From Tritrichomonas musculus (Eukaryota > Parabasalia > Tritrichomonadida > Tritrichomonadidae): a stretch of 64,000 nucleotides of DNA. The notes under the pieces were generated by a model that saw nothing but the letters and a program-made list of their open reading frames with translations, did not search any database and was not told the DNA's origin. Positions 47,401-57,643 of the stretch are shown here, one piece after another. The DNA lies in assembly GCA_039105265.1 (NCBI GenBank), contig JAPFFF010000015.1, positions 1-64,000 on the forward strand, in the 5' to 3' direction. The stretch's first letter is position 1. Every line of letters starts with the position of its first letter. A program made the position numbers and the translations under genes.

Positions 47401-48739
47401 TACGAATATATTTGTTTTCATTATTATTGCTTTCACTGCAAAATGAAAGTTGCTTTAAAAGTTCAAGTTCTGGAAATTCTTGTTTATATTCTTCAATAGT
47501 ATCATATATTTTATACTTCCTAGATGACATGCGATACTCAAATTCATAGTGTCGACTATACATGCCTGTCAAAAGTTGAATGTAATGCTGTAATAATTCT
47601 TGTGAATAAATAGATAATTTAGCAAGGTTTTCAAAAATGTTTTCTTCAATAATGAATTCAAAGATATTATCCGAAAATTGTGGGAAATAATCTTTGATAG
47701 CTGGGTAAACTTCTCGGAATTCTCTTTTCTTTGTTTGATCATTATTGCATTGGTCAATAATATTTTCAATAATTTGAATTACTTCAAGTTGTTCTGTTTT
47801 AATGGTCGCTTCCTGTTGATTTTGGTCTGTTAAATTATTTAGATTTCGTTGAAGTCGAACTACTTCTTTTAACGCTGCCGTAATAATTTCTACAATGGTA
47901 ACTTGATAATTTGGTTTAAAGTAAAGCCTAGGTAGCACTTCCCTGAAAGATTTATTTAATATTAGTGATTCAAATGGATTCTTCTCAATGAAAAATCGAA
48001 CAATATCAAAAAGAACAATATCGTTTTCGCATTCTTTAAGAATTCGTGCAAATAATTCACTTTTGAGGAAAATTTCTTTAATGTCTGGTTTTCCTTGGCC
48101 TTCTGGAGTTTCTTTATATTCAGATATTTCTAAAATAAGTGGCAAAAAATTGTAAATCGTTCTTCTAGCTTCGTCATTTGGATAGCAATATTCTAATATT
48201 TTTTTGTATAAATTATTTTGATCTTTTTCTGGAATTAGTGTAACTGATTGAAATAAGAGATGATTAACTTTCTTTATATAATCGAATTTACATTCATTCG
48301 TAGTTGGATCTATCGGAAATATGTCTTCATGGAAAATTAGCTCCCTTTGTAAGTTGCGCTGAAATAAATCTTCTGAAAACGTGGATTCATGAACTTTACT
48401 TGCATTAGCTAATGAAAGTACATATAACGCATATAATCGAGTAGAACGAATTTCAAATGTAGGTCGTGAAGAAAAAAATGTTAAAAATAATCTAAAGTAT
48501 GACGTGTCATCTGCATTTAAAATTGTATTAACATCTGATTTTAAAGCTTTTTCAAGATCTTTATTGAAATTTACCTCGCTATCTTTATTAATTTGTGGGA
48601 GAAAAGTTGACATAGAAATAGATGGTAATTCTGAGCCATTCGGTTGAATAGCAGGAAATCTTACATCCTCATCATAAAAATCAGCTTTTGAGGATGATAG
48701 TATTGCATTATATCTATTAGTGATTATGCCAAGAGCCAT
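41474..48739 (-). CDS. Giant BEACH-WD40 protein (LvsA/LRBA/neurobeachin-like)
   Basis: The product has 2,421 residues. A long helical, armadillo-like N-terminal half surrounds a concanavalin-like segment (about 566-713, starting near GIECGIFGPKL). A PH-like module precedes the BEACH domain (about 1676-1733, KLTIEFKNIMFVLDRRVYRE). BEACH spans about 1770-2070 with WQNNKLTNYEYLYYLNILGG, GYFTESLLF, AIPEFFTFPFMF, LPPWC and LHKWINLYF. Its PF-TLQ-type regions are diverged. The last ~340 residues form WD40-like blades (GGSDASLSVWKVSF). BEACH proteins of this layout act in vesicle and lysosome traffic, membrane fission or cytokinesis. Loops are rich in Lys, Asp and Glu (e.g. SDSDDEDEDDDDH). The half encoding BEACH-WD40 (41474-44800) is visibly richer in G+C than the start of the gene. 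The start codon lies 278 bp from the MULE. Confidence 0.95.
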   Translation of the reverse strand: MALGIITNRYNAILSSSKADFYDEDVRFPAIQPNGSELPSISMSTFLPQINKDSEVNFNKDLEKALKSDVNTILNADDTSYFRLFLTFFSSRPTFEIRSTRLYALYVLSLANASKVHESTFSEDLFQRNLQRELIFHEDIFPIDPTTNECKFDYIKKVNHLLFQSVTLIPEKDQNNLYKKILEYCYPNDEARRTIYNFLPLILEISEYKETPEGQGKPDIKEIFLKSELFARILKECENDIVLFDIVRFFIEKNPFESLILNKSFREVLPRLYFKPNYQVTIVEIITAALKEVVRLQRNLNNLTDQNQQEATIKTEQLEVIQIIENIIDQCNNDQTKKREFREVYPAIKDYFPQFSDNIFEFIIEENIFENLAKLSIYSQELLQHYIQLLTGMYSRHYEFEYRMSSRKYKIYDTIEEYKQEFPELELLKQLSFCSESNNNENKYIRNYKGIEVMISLFPLMGEHEHEFSDFLYIQASNAGNLLELSRAKVPEFILKRLKEIKKGELKNIVNNYIKLFKLIGSVVFSNSTFYRTIETLRCKTFEYGNDVINIIRDLILVNDRAENDKKEPISFFRLDAGIECGIFGPKLKNEIVNNFSINFCIRINQISDGEEGEEGEKEDYRKKYLPLFYIQSNTSKAKIGLGINKGELYLIEVNSRGEVLKQDKIGDIKLQQGQWEFLQVSFSKGFLKREMTVVHNSEEKSVQKLKNSIDRDSFIFFGTESKDSDSKSLMCDISTIIITEGDGAITKEDLLDSYGRKQNDKIVSELNPTNGHERICFNTGNSDGNIVEYRGRSIPFIPNIYEVFQTVGSLINILPLFKHKEKTNEETTQFLVSLLQIIKRMVTLTKEVKAIFTESRFFELLQGFLLEINSKILTIEFMTEIFDLYKELYQIEELRYQMAQHIILNYTLIMRLMKPVYEKVINELIPQQVIVDKDSDSYHYSYLPSFIFQTYKFFRMKTKSSESAWSILTTMIKHNLELVRRKFGEKDSKKYSYDYIMMIYKFMMNLATDYVMIKCLEVLKNLLSENYREVNECLKDETVIGPFVSLMGRRSTEIQVLALQIIDQLKRDINFHKTIIQSICTLASDFPISPKLVNGTFNLFIVYDPEDSNKLIEFNADYLPFLSTICNDYIMYSKESSSRTWDKSTEDDDENDENLVDEKCKKMNDFLSLHQQEAQDIFSVPCWHDWMRELFSTVYDPTKDAKMFSLPFSSLLEITFLQCDIKPTRTLFYSLDNSDAGDTRDAKTFILSKLIHANGVGQEQALAAYPLIFDHLVFEKTPKFGKETSCTFKFRTLTQENIKEEEVELAKALIYHSLGQGDSSNIKTKIGGYLDMEIVFANSIVTAMLLRWKPNDYADAVRQIKKNLKSGNADLNQKCASVLVEPFIGHEFKEGEEGLKAAIESLDEYLNKNGSRMKDKAIQDKRGAAIDEVENCKTSFQGYYMIEAQEVINERNKDRNENLGVKIDNEEEDSLENRREAFVTALTTTILNPDTSRGVSYDNRAYLLERNNEYKTEVKRIEKMKDSFLKSLLRRPGPWLDEKDNDTKYMAFNHISKRGQRVMLKVNDQFDDHRDASANMKENRSLEAKDTKTEQKTEEYQMPYKTSEDVDEFYLMINQFNAILQEIANNYEGVIKFTDRAISFISGKASGDKKGIEDANKSSDSDDEDEDDDDHTFDKKLTIEFKNIMFVLDRRVYREEKGCEIFLDNYKSYFIYFPNKEERDRFYAELDTQITAASFSQEDQFTTGNNKFNFFQSLRQKCNSIHQTKPSKDLISDLRLDILWQNNKLTNYEYLYYLNILGGRSFNYPNQYPIFPLLIKECKENHFDLTDDSMYRDLGLPPIKFNKEVLHQIIDEYKNIQEGQPCLYYSTPSSGYFTESLLFRTEPFTTLQVCMNGSKNKYNNKSFNDVNEQFYSVPYHMYTQCYEEDKKVHMEAIPEFFTFPFMFFNENKFDFGERTDDPKGPIDNVILPPWCQFEDERANETSHIVNSHIFSSVCRIALESEYASKNLHKWINLYFTKGRGYCYEDDSNKKDQPLYQVYQSYAYPEINEIKYYCANCENTGMLPEILFDRPHVEKNLARDETQEQHEHFPAVQGEKITNIIKDVAISENLVLFDLENIENNGIKAPSNIGELQCVVRNSQNESEGGSLAVFCTKSNPFVTVQNMSGGKKLSAECHITSTVTSVTSVGNRFLIVGGSDASLSVWKVSFKKRNTGILNRVIHGSNEGGDEEFEIKQVCSSCFHTAEIASIGGCYENGLVVSLDKRNILIFETLFDQRFINFADLSSKEMLEDGEGFYDKTQIFVYKSGTVAVVQRKRVLFFDSHGKLIYIWKLDSIKGSFGVKKYYDIDTREMLIVGYKEGDASQICIFDITVFRTADTIKTKLVFDHFCPINKIRKIILSNKDGFSTIDFGYAIKTNISPDE

Positions 48740-49016
48740 GTTTCAAAATTTTTTATGATTTTTGCCAATGGGAAAATTTTTAAAATTTGATTGATTTAAA
48801 AAAATTTTGACGATTTTTTATAACACCTTAAAACACTCAAATAGAATTAATTGTATGTTTATTATCTAAATAAATATTGAAATAATATATTATATTATGT
48901 ATTAATTAATTTTATAATTAAATATTAAAAATAAAAGTAGAATTAATAATTTATATTATTAATATTTATATTGTATAATTTTGTTTTTATTAAAATAATA
49001 AGGCTGATGCTTTGAT
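48740..49016. other. Short spacer between BEACH start and MULE
   Basis: It is AT-rich and presumably holds the BEACH promoter; a TCATAAAAAATT initiator-like word lies about 10 bp before the start codon on the minus strand, which is weak evidence. The MULE insertion limits the native upstream region to this length. Confidence 0.5.
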
Positions 49017-49138
49017 ACTACCGATTTTAACGTCGGAATAAGTTTTCAAAAAGTTTATTTCAGAAAAATATTGAATATATAATAGAGGCGCCATTAAAAT
49101 GAAATTAAATTAATATTTTTTAGATTCAATTTTTATTT

Positions 49139-51956
49139 ATTTTTGTTTATATTCTACAATCGCAAGCCTGACGGAACAGCATAAGTTGGTACGAGACGAA
49201 TCGCTCACTCATTTTCGCATATTTTAGATCAGCAATTGCACGAAGTCATCATCGCCATTTATTGTCACAATTTGTTTATATTCTACAATCACAAGCCTGA
49301 CAGAACAGCATAAGTTGGTACGAGACGAATCGCTCACTCATTTTCGCATATTTTAGATCAGCAATTGCACGAAGTCATCATCGCCATTTATTGTCACAAT
49401 TTGTTTATATTCTACAATCACAAGCCTGACAGAACAGCATAAGTTGGTACGAGACGAATCGCTCACGCATTTTCGCATATTTTAGATCAGCAATTGCACG
49501 AAGTCAGCATCGCCATTTATTGTCACAATTTGTTTATATTCTACAATCACAAGCCTGACAGAACAGCATAAGTTGGTACGAGACGAATCGCTCACTCATT
49601 TTCGCATATTTTAGATCAGCAATTGCACGAAGTCATCATCGCCATTTATTGTCACAATTTGTTTATATTCTACAATCACAAGCCTGACAGAACAGCATAA
49701 GTTGGTACGAGACGAATCGCTCACTCATTTTCGCATATTTTAGATCAGCAATTGCACGAAGTCATCATCGCCATTTATTGTCACAATTTGTTTATATTCT
49801 ACAATCACAAGCCTGACAGAACAGCATAAGTTGGTACGAGACGAATCGCTCACTCATTTTCGCATATTTTAGATCAGCAATTGCACGAAGTCATCATCGC
49901 CATTTATTGTCACAATTTGTTTATATTCTACAATCACAAGCCTGACAGAACAGCATAAGTTGGTACGAGACGAATCGCTCACGCATTTTCGCATATTTTA
50001 GATCAGCAATTGCACGAAGTCATCATCGCCATTTATTGTCACAATTTGTTTATATTCTACAATCACAAGCCTGACAGAACAGCATAAGTTGGTACGAGAC
50101 GAATCGCTCACTCATTTTCGCATATTTTAGATCAGCAATTGCACGAAGTCATCATCGCCATTTATTGTCACAATTTGTTTATATTCTACAATCACAAGCC
50201 TGACAGAACAGCATAAGTTGGTACGAGACGAATCGCTCACGCATTTTCGCATATTTTAGATCAGCAATTGCACGAAGTCATCATCGCCATTTATTGTCAC
50301 AATTTGTTTATATTCTACAATCACAAGCCTGACAGAACAGCATAAGTTGGTACGAGACGAATCGCTCACTCATTTTCGCATATTTTAGATCAGCAATTGC
50401 ACGAAGTCATCATCGCCATTTATTGTCACAATTTGTTTATATTCTACAATCACAAGCCTGACAGAACAGCATAAGTTGGTACGAGACGAATCGCTCACGC
50501 ATTTTCGCATATTTTAGATCAGCAATTGCACGAAGTCATCATCGCCATTTATTGTCACAATTTGTTTATATTCTACAATCACAAGCCTGACAGAACAGCA
50601 TAAGTTGGTACGAGACGAATCGCTCACTCATTTTCGCATATTTTAGATCAGCAATTGCACGAAGTCATCATCGCCATTTATTGTCACAATTTGTTTATAT
50701 TCTACAATCACAAGCCTGACAGAACAGCATAAGTTGGTACGAGACGAATCGCTCACTCATTTTCGCATATTTTAGATCAGCAATTGCACGAAGTCAGCAT
50801 CGCCATTTATTGTCACAATTTGTTTATATTCTACAATCACAAGCCTGACAGAACAGCATAAGTTGGTACGAGACGAATCGCTCACGCATTTTCGCATATT
50901 TTAGATCAGCAATTGCACGAAGTCATCATCGCCATTTATTGTCACAATTTGTTTATATTCTACAATCACAAGCCTGACAGAACAGCATAAGTTGGTACGA
51001 GACGAATCGCTCACTCATTTTCGCATATTTTAGATCAGCAATTGCACGAAGTCATCATCGCCATTTATTGTCACAATTTGTTTATATTCTACAATCACAA
51101 GCCTGACAGAACAGCATAAGTTGGTACGAGACGAATCGCTCACGCATTTTCGCATATTTTAGATCAGCAATTGCACGAAGTCATCATCGCCATTTATTGT
51201 CACAATTTGTTTATATTCTACAATCACAAGCCTGACAGAACAGCATAAGTTGGTACGAGACGAATCGCTCACTCATTTTCGCATATTTTAGATCAGCAAT
51301 TGCACGAAGTCATCATCGCCATTTATTGTCACAATTTGTTTATATTCTACAATCACAAGCCTGACAGAACAGCATAAGTTGGTACGAGACGAATCGCTCA
51401 CTCATTTTCGCATATTTTAGATCAGCAATTGCACGAAGTCAGCATCGCCATTTATTGTCACAATTTGTTTATATTCTACAATCACAAGCCTGACAGAACA
51501 GCATAAGTTGGTACGAGACGAATCGCTCACTCATTTTCGCATATTTTAGATCAGCAATTGCACGAAGTCAGCATCGCCATTTATTGTCACAATTTGTTTA
51601 TATTCTACAATCACAAGCCTGACAGAACAGCATAAGTTGGTACGAGACGAATCGCTCACTCATTTTCGCATATTTTAGATCAGCAATTGCACGAAGTCAG
51701 CATCGCCATTTATTGTCACAATTTGTTTATATTCTACAATCACAAGCCTGACAGAACAGCATAAGTTGGTACGAGACGAATCGCTCACTCATTTTCGCAT
51801 ATTTTAGATCAGCAATTGCACGAAGTCATCATCGCCATTTATTGTCACAATTTGTTTATATTCTACAATCACAAGCCTGACAGAACAGCATAAGTTGGTA
51901 CGAGACGAATCGCTCACGCATTTTCGCATATTTTAGATCAGCAATTGCACGAAGTC
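49139..51956. repeat. Left 129-bp tandem array of the MULE, about 22 copies
   Basis: The unit of exactly 129 bp contains GGTACGAGACGAATCGCTCA and GATCAGCAATTGCACGAAG. Copies differ almost only at two sites: CACTCATT or CACGCATT, and GTCATCATC or GTCAGCATC. The outermost copy also has CGCAAGCCTGACGG instead of CACAAGCCTGACAG, matching the outermost copy of the right array. The array ends inward after GAAGTC at 51956. Confidence 0.98.
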
Positions 51957-52232
51957 TTTTACAATGTATTATTTAATTATTTTAATTTTATTTATTTGAA
52001 CATAAACTCTCTAGTTATTAATTTTTATATTAAAATATATATTTTATAATATTATATTTAATATTTTTCTAAATCTGATTTTTTTATTTATCATTATTGA
52101 AGCATTTTCTATACCTACATCATTTTATAAAAGTAAAATTTATACGAAATGTATACAACACTCATTTAATTCATCTTTTTTCATATTAAAATTACCAAAC
52201 AAATAAGTTCTGAATTATTATTATTAAACAAA

Positions 52233-52242
52233 TTTCATTTCC
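52233..52242 (+). promoter_or_regulatory. Initiator-like element (TTTCATTTCC)
   Basis: TCATTTCC lies directly before the transposase start, leaving only a few bases of 5' leader, typical of trichomonad genes whose TCA-centred initiator sits close to the ATG. A host-style promoter inside the element would let it be transcribed. A chance match is possible. Confidence 0.35.
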
Positions 52243-52245
52243 AAA

Positions 52246-54291
52246 ATGAGTTTGAATGAATCTTCCAATTCAGATCCCTCAAGATTCTGTCTAGTATCGA
52301 ATACCAGACAAAATCTCAACTCAACCGATACAATAATTGACTCGCATCATCAGTTTTACTTATATGATCATTCAAGTTATCCAAATGTAACTAACAAAGA
52401 CAGAAATATCGATATTTTCTCTTTTATGTTTTTTTTAAGTACATTTGATAATAAAAATTTCAGAGCAACGCATGAAAGCAATCAAACAATTAAATTTCAA
52501 GGTACAGTGCTAAACCATCGAATGATTATACATGAAAAAAACAGTAGTAAAGCATTGTTCAAAATTCGTTTCAATTCAACAGGAACAAAATGCACCATTC
52601 AAATAATAGGTACATCAGATTTAGTAAAATACAATCAAACCCAAATCAAGACACAGAATTACACAATTAATGCTTATGTTTATGGAAATGAAATCATTAA
52701 ATCCAATTTAGCACAAAACAAGTTTAAAATCAAAAATAACATATTCTTATCTACTATTTCTCATATTTTTAATAGTTCTAGTAATCCATCAAGTTTTGCT
52801 TCTGTTCTTTTTTATTCAATTTCGCCGAAATCACCAAAAGTACAGAAACAAGAATGGAGAAAATATTTAAATCCAGACGGCTCATTAGAAGGTGTTTTTG
52901 AAAAACTTGGAGGAACTTTGTGCATTTACAAAGGTTATGGAAATTACCATTATTCAGAAACTCCGATAATTGGCTTTGTTTGGTTTCACCAACACTTAGA
53001 AACATTTATGGACTTAAGCACAACCTTTGAACTTGATACTTCCTTTAAAGTATTATCCCCAGATGTATTTTGCATACATCAAATGATATTCAGGAACACA
53101 GGAATTCCCTTAGCATTGGTTGTTGGACCGAGAGAAAGTGCCGACTTGTATTCATTGTTTTTTGAAGGCTTGAAAAAACTGCACCCAAATAATTTGATAT
53201 TCAATGAATTTGTTCAAAAAAATTATTTGACTGATCAGCATACATCATTTAAAAAGCTTTCTAAAAGATATAATCTCTCGATTTATCACTGCCTTGTACA
53301 TCTCATTAGAAATTGTGGAGCCAAATCTGCCCTATCTCTTTTAATTAGAGATATGCTTTTTTGCATTTCTGAAAAAACATTTAAAGCCAACCGAGACAAA
53401 TGGCAATCAATTTTTAACGAACTAACAAAAGATCCAAAATCACATGCTAACAATCATAGCAAATTATTTTATAAAATACTTGGTAAAGAAGTAAATGGTA
53501 ATATAGTTAGGAAGCAAAAATATGCTCCACTTTATGCAAGGATAGAACATGTAATTCCTACGACAACCAATCATTCAGAGAGCTATCATTGTTATTTAAA
53601 CAATACAATACCTAACAGGAACACAAAATTAATGACACGTGTTGCTATGGTGGCACATAAAATAAATGAAAGACTGTCAAATCTTAATGACTCTATTATT
53701 CGAAATTTCACAGAATATGTAAAAGATTTGAGAAAAAAAGCTCATCATGATATTGAGTTGCATCCAGATAATCGCGATAAACACAGCCTCCTTGAATGTG
53801 ATTGTGAAAACTCATTATATTATTCCTTATTATATGGAACAAGTGCACCTTGCATTCATACTATTTTAAATGAGTTTTGGGAAGAAAAAAGCTCAGTTAA
53901 AAAATGGTTTGAAGGAAAAGAAATAATTTTGGGAGATATTCAAACCAATTTGAATATCATTTCCATAGATGAAGTGTTAGAATTCAAAGAAGATGAAAAC
54001 TTTTTGAAAAAGACAACCGCAATACCTGACAAAATTGATATTATTAACAAAACAAAATATTCAGATAAGAATGCTCAAATAATATATGAGTGCCATTGTG
54101 AATTATCAAATGTTATGAGCATTGATGAATATGAAGTTTCTTCTATAGCAATGATAGTTCAAGAAAAACTACTCAAAGAACAAAAAAATATATCATTAAA
54201 GGAAAAGTTTCCTGAAAAATATTATGCAAAGATGCATGTCAAAATTTGGAAAGAAGCGTATATTGCAAAAAAAATGATTGATTCATTTTAA
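52246..54291 (+). CDS. MULE transposase (DDE plus SWIM zinc finger)
   Basis: This uninterrupted 681-residue protein has the MULE order of motifs. FELDTSFKV carries the first Asp (D264). YLTDQHTSF carries the second (D330), followed by the family's C-x-x-H in YHCLVHLIRN (C349, H352). TTTNHSESYH carries the Glu (E445). A SWIM finger follows with C518-x-C520 and C536-x-H538. The N-terminal ~200 residues, Asn/Ser-rich with a compact region at about 55-130, probably bind the terminal repeats. The enzyme cuts and rejoins the element ends. Stop TAA is followed by A, giving the TAAA that trichomonads use as polyadenylation signal. With all catalytic residues kept it may be active. It is central in the element with 289 bp before and 130 bp after it to the arrays. 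Confidence 0.95.
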   Translation: MSLNESSNSDPSRFCLVSNTRQNLNSTDTIIDSHHQFYLYDHSSYPNVTNKDRNIDIFSFMFFLSTFDNKNFRATHESNQTIKFQGTVLNHRMIIHEKNSSKALFKIRFNSTGTKCTIQIIGTSDLVKYNQTQIKTQNYTINAYVYGNEIIKSNLAQNKFKIKNNIFLSTISHIFNSSSNPSSFASVLFYSISPKSPKVQKQEWRKYLNPDGSLEGVFEKLGGTLCIYKGYGNYHYSETPIIGFVWFHQHLETFMDLSTTFELDTSFKVLSPDVFCIHQMIFRNTGIPLALVVGPRESADLYSLFFEGLKKLHPNNLIFNEFVQKNYLTDQHTSFKKLSKRYNLSIYHCLVHLIRNCGAKSALSLLIRDMLFCISEKTFKANRDKWQSIFNELTKDPKSHANNHSKLFYKILGKEVNGNIVRKQKYAPLYARIEHVIPTTTNHSESYHCYLNNTIPNRNTKLMTRVAMVAHKINERLSNLNDSIIRNFTEYVKDLRKKAHHDIELHPDNRDKHSLLECDCENSLYYSLLYGTSAPCIHTILNEFWEEKSSVKKWFEGKEIILGDIQTNLNIISIDEVLEFKEDENFLKKTTAIPDKIDIINKTKYSDKNAQIIYECHCELSNVMSIDEYEVSSIAMIVQEKLLKEQKNISLKEKFPEKYYAKMHVKIWKEAYIAKKMIDSF

Positions 54292-54420
54292 AACAAAAGT
54301 ATAAATAAAACAAAATATAGGAATTACGAGCAAATTAATTTTTTTTTAGTCTAAAATTATAATTAAAAAATGATTAGTGAGATTAAAAGGTTTCATTTCA
54401 TGTTATGTTGTTTCCAAAAG

Positions 54421-56250
54421 CTTACGATTGAAGAATATAAACAAATTGTGACAATAAATGGCGATGCTGACTTCGTGCAATTGCTGATCTAAAATATGCG
54501 AAAATGAGTGAGCGATTCGTCTCGTACCAACTTATGCTGTTCTGTCAGGCTTGTGATTGTAGAATATAAACAAATTGTGACAATAAATGGCGATGATGAC
54601 TTCGTGCAATTGCTGATCTAAAATATGCGAAAATGAGTGAGCGATTCGTCTCGTACCAACTTATGCTGTTCTGTCAGGCTTGTGATTGTAGAATATAAAC
54701 AAATTGTGACAATAAATGGCGATGATGACTTCGTGCAATTGCTGATCTAAAATATGCGAAAATGCGTGAGCGATTCGTCTCGTACCAACTTATGCTGTTC
54801 TGTCAGGCTTGTGATTGTAGAATATAAACAAATTGTGACAATAAATGGCGATGATGACTTCGTGCAATTGCTGATCTAAAATATGCGAAAATGAGTGAGC
54901 GATTCGTCTCGTACCAACTTATGCTGTTCTGTCAGGCTTGTGATTGTAGAATATAAACAAATTGTGACAATAAATGGCGATGCTGACTTCGTGCAATTGC
55001 TGATCTAAAATATGCGAAAATGAGTGAGCGATTCGTCTCGTACCAACTTATGCTGTTCTGTCAGGCTTGTGATTGTAGAATATAAACAAATTGTGACAAT
55101 AAATGGCGATGCTGACTTCGTGCAATTGCTGATCTAAAATATGCGAAAATGCGTGAGCGATTCGTCTCGTACCAACTTATGCTGTTCTGTCAGGCTTGTG
55201 ATTGTAGAATATAAACAAATTGTGACAATAAATGGCGATGATGACTTCGTGCAATTGCTGATCTAAAATATGCGAAAATGAGTGAGCGATTCGTCTCGTA
55301 CCAACTTATGCTGTTCTGTCAGGCTTGTGATTGTAGAATATAAACAAATTGTGACAATAAATGGCGATGATGACTTCGTGCAATTGCTGATCTAAAATAT
55401 GCGAAAATGAGTGAGCGATTCGTCTCGTACCAACTTATGCTGTTCCGTCAGGCTTGTGATTGTAGAATATAAACAAATTGTGACAATAAATGGCGATGAT
55501 GACTTCGTGCAATTGCTGATCTAAAATATGCGAAAATGAGTGAGCGATTCGTCTCGTACCAACTTATGCTGTTCTGTCAGGCTTGTGATTGTAGAATATA
55601 AACAAATTGTGACAATAAATGGCGATGATGACTTCGTGCAATTGCTGATCTAAAATATGCGAAAATGCGTGAGCGATTCGTCTCGTACCAACTTATGCTG
55701 TTCTGTCAGGCTTGTGATTGTAGAATATAAACAAATTGTGACAATAAATGGCGATGATGACTTCGTGCAATTGCTGATCTAAAATATGCGAAAATGAGTG
55801 AGCGATTCGTCTCGTACCAACTTATGCTGTTCTGTCAGGCTTGTGATTGTAGAATATAAACAAATTGTGACAATAAATGGCGATGATGACTTCGTGCAAT
55901 TGCTGATCTAAAATATGCGAAAATGCGTGAGCGATTCGTCTCGTACCAACTTATGCTGTTCTGTCAGGCTTGTGATTGTAGAATATAAACAAATTGTGAC
56001 AATAAATGGCGATGATGACTTCGTGCAATTGCTGATCTAAAATATGCGAAAATGAGTGAGCGATTCGTCTCGTACCAACTTATGCTGTTCTGTCAGGCTT
56101 GTGATTGTAGAATATAAACAAATTGTGACAATAAATGGCGATGATGACTTCGTGCAATTGCTGATCTAAAATATGCGAAAATGAGTGAGCGATTCGTCTC
56201 GTACCAATTTATGCTGTTCCGTCAGGCTTGCGATTGTAGAATATAAACAA
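54421..56250. repeat. Right 129-bp tandem array of the MULE (inverted), about 14 copies
   Basis: It is the reverse complement of the left array's unit and has the same two variable sites (GAGTGAG/GCGTGAG and GATGATGAC/GATGCTGAC). Order of variants does not mirror the left array. Copy number is lower, and the inner boundary falls at a different phase of the unit (innermost partial copy begins CTTACGATTGAAG). Two copies carry GTTCCGTCAGG, the outermost and one near 55445. Confidence 0.98.
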
Positions 56251-56376
56251 AAATAAATAAAAATTGAATCTAAAAAATATTAATTTAATTTCATTTTAAT
56301 GGCGCCTCTATTATATATTCAATATTTTTCTGAAATAAACTTTTTGAAAACTTATTCCGACGTTAAAATCGGTAGT

Positions 56377-57643
56377 GTTGATCCTTTGGCCAATAATAAT
56401 GAAATTAATCTTTAAAAATATGTGTACAAGCTAGTTTCTTCCAATTATTATTCTATTATATCCTTCTTTATTAAAGTATAGTATTATAAAAATATCATAC
56501 TAATATAATTTAAAAATTTAAACAGTTGTTTTTAAGAAAAATGCATTTGATTTTTTTATATTTTTTGACTACAAAATGATCGTGCCATTCAAAAAAGTTA
56601 ATCGGCATATTTTATAGCAATTGAATTTTTGGTATACACTTTGTATTGAAAATTGAAAATCATTTCCATTGCTTGCTTTTTTAATATAAGTTGAAACGGC
56701 ATAAGTTCCTTATCAAAGTCTGATGATATAACTTCCATCAAAACTGCAATTCCTTTGAAATTTACGTCCATTTATATAAAAATAACAATAAAAAATTTGA
56801 CCAAAATTGCATTCAAACAAATTGAATACTTCATACTTGAGGTGAAAATTTGACCAAAAAAATTGAATACTTCATACTTGAGGCGAATTTTTAACCTTAA
56901 TATAAACTGAGTTTTTCCTTTGAAAATAATATATTTATCTCGAAAATATGTTAATTTTTTTTGCTAAAAAATATATAATCAAACAGATTAAAGATTTTAA
57001 TGTTTCTATATATATAAATAAATTGATTAATCTCTTTTTATTACCTAAAAAATAAAGCTTTATTTTTATAAATTAGTATTTCTTAAAAACTGTCGAGCAA
57101 AATTAAAAAATAATTCTATAATTTTTGTTATGTAATACATTAATATTATATAATATATAATATTTGATGAATGATGGAAAAATATAAAGATAAACATAAA
57201 TTTTTCTCACAATATTTATTTATTTTTAATTTGATCCACTATGGAAATTTGAATTTATCAAAACCATAAAAATCATCCATACCATATATAGTGATTAAAT
57301 TATCAGATTCGATAAAAAATTTCATTTTTTTAGAAAAATATGAAGAATTTATGGTTATCTTTTGGCTCTTTTTTCCCTTATTTTAATATCTAATTTATCA
57401 TTTACAACAAGTACTAATATGCAATCTACAACAAAATTTGATAAATATTTATTTTTTTCTAATAAAAAGAGTATTTTAACTATTTCATAAAATTTGGTCA
57501 CTTCACCTTTTACACATATCTTTAAAAGTTTAAATACATTTGAAAATAAAGCTGCAAAATATAGTAATTTGCTATTTCAATTTTATTTATAATAATAATA
57601 TAAATATTATATCTATTAGAAAGAATATATATTTATTTGTGAA
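56377..57643. other. AT-rich gene-free region
   Basis: There is no gene with protein character. A small direct repeat (AAATTTGACCAAAA and ATTGAATACTTCATACTTGAGG, near 56800-56885) is the only structure I noticed. Confidence 0.6.

Larger units (their letters stand above)
49017..56376. mobile_element. Apparently complete Mutator-like (MULE) transposon with tandem-array inverted repeats
   Basis: The outer ~120 bp at 49017-49138 (starts ACTACCGATTTTAACGTCGG) are repeated inverted at about 56254-56376. Inside each lies an array of the same 129-bp unit, in opposite orientations. The total arms are about 2.94 kb left and 1.96 kb right. The 2.4-kb centre holds one intact MULE transposase gene. No perfect 8-11-bp target duplication was seen at the tips; a short TTGAT occurs on both sides. 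An intact gene and near-identical arms suggest recent activity. Confidence 0.93.

Noticed and set aside
49139-51956. CRISPR array
   Set aside because: The 129-bp units are directly abutting with no unique spacers, and the organism is eukaryotic; they are the inverted-repeat arrays of a transposon.
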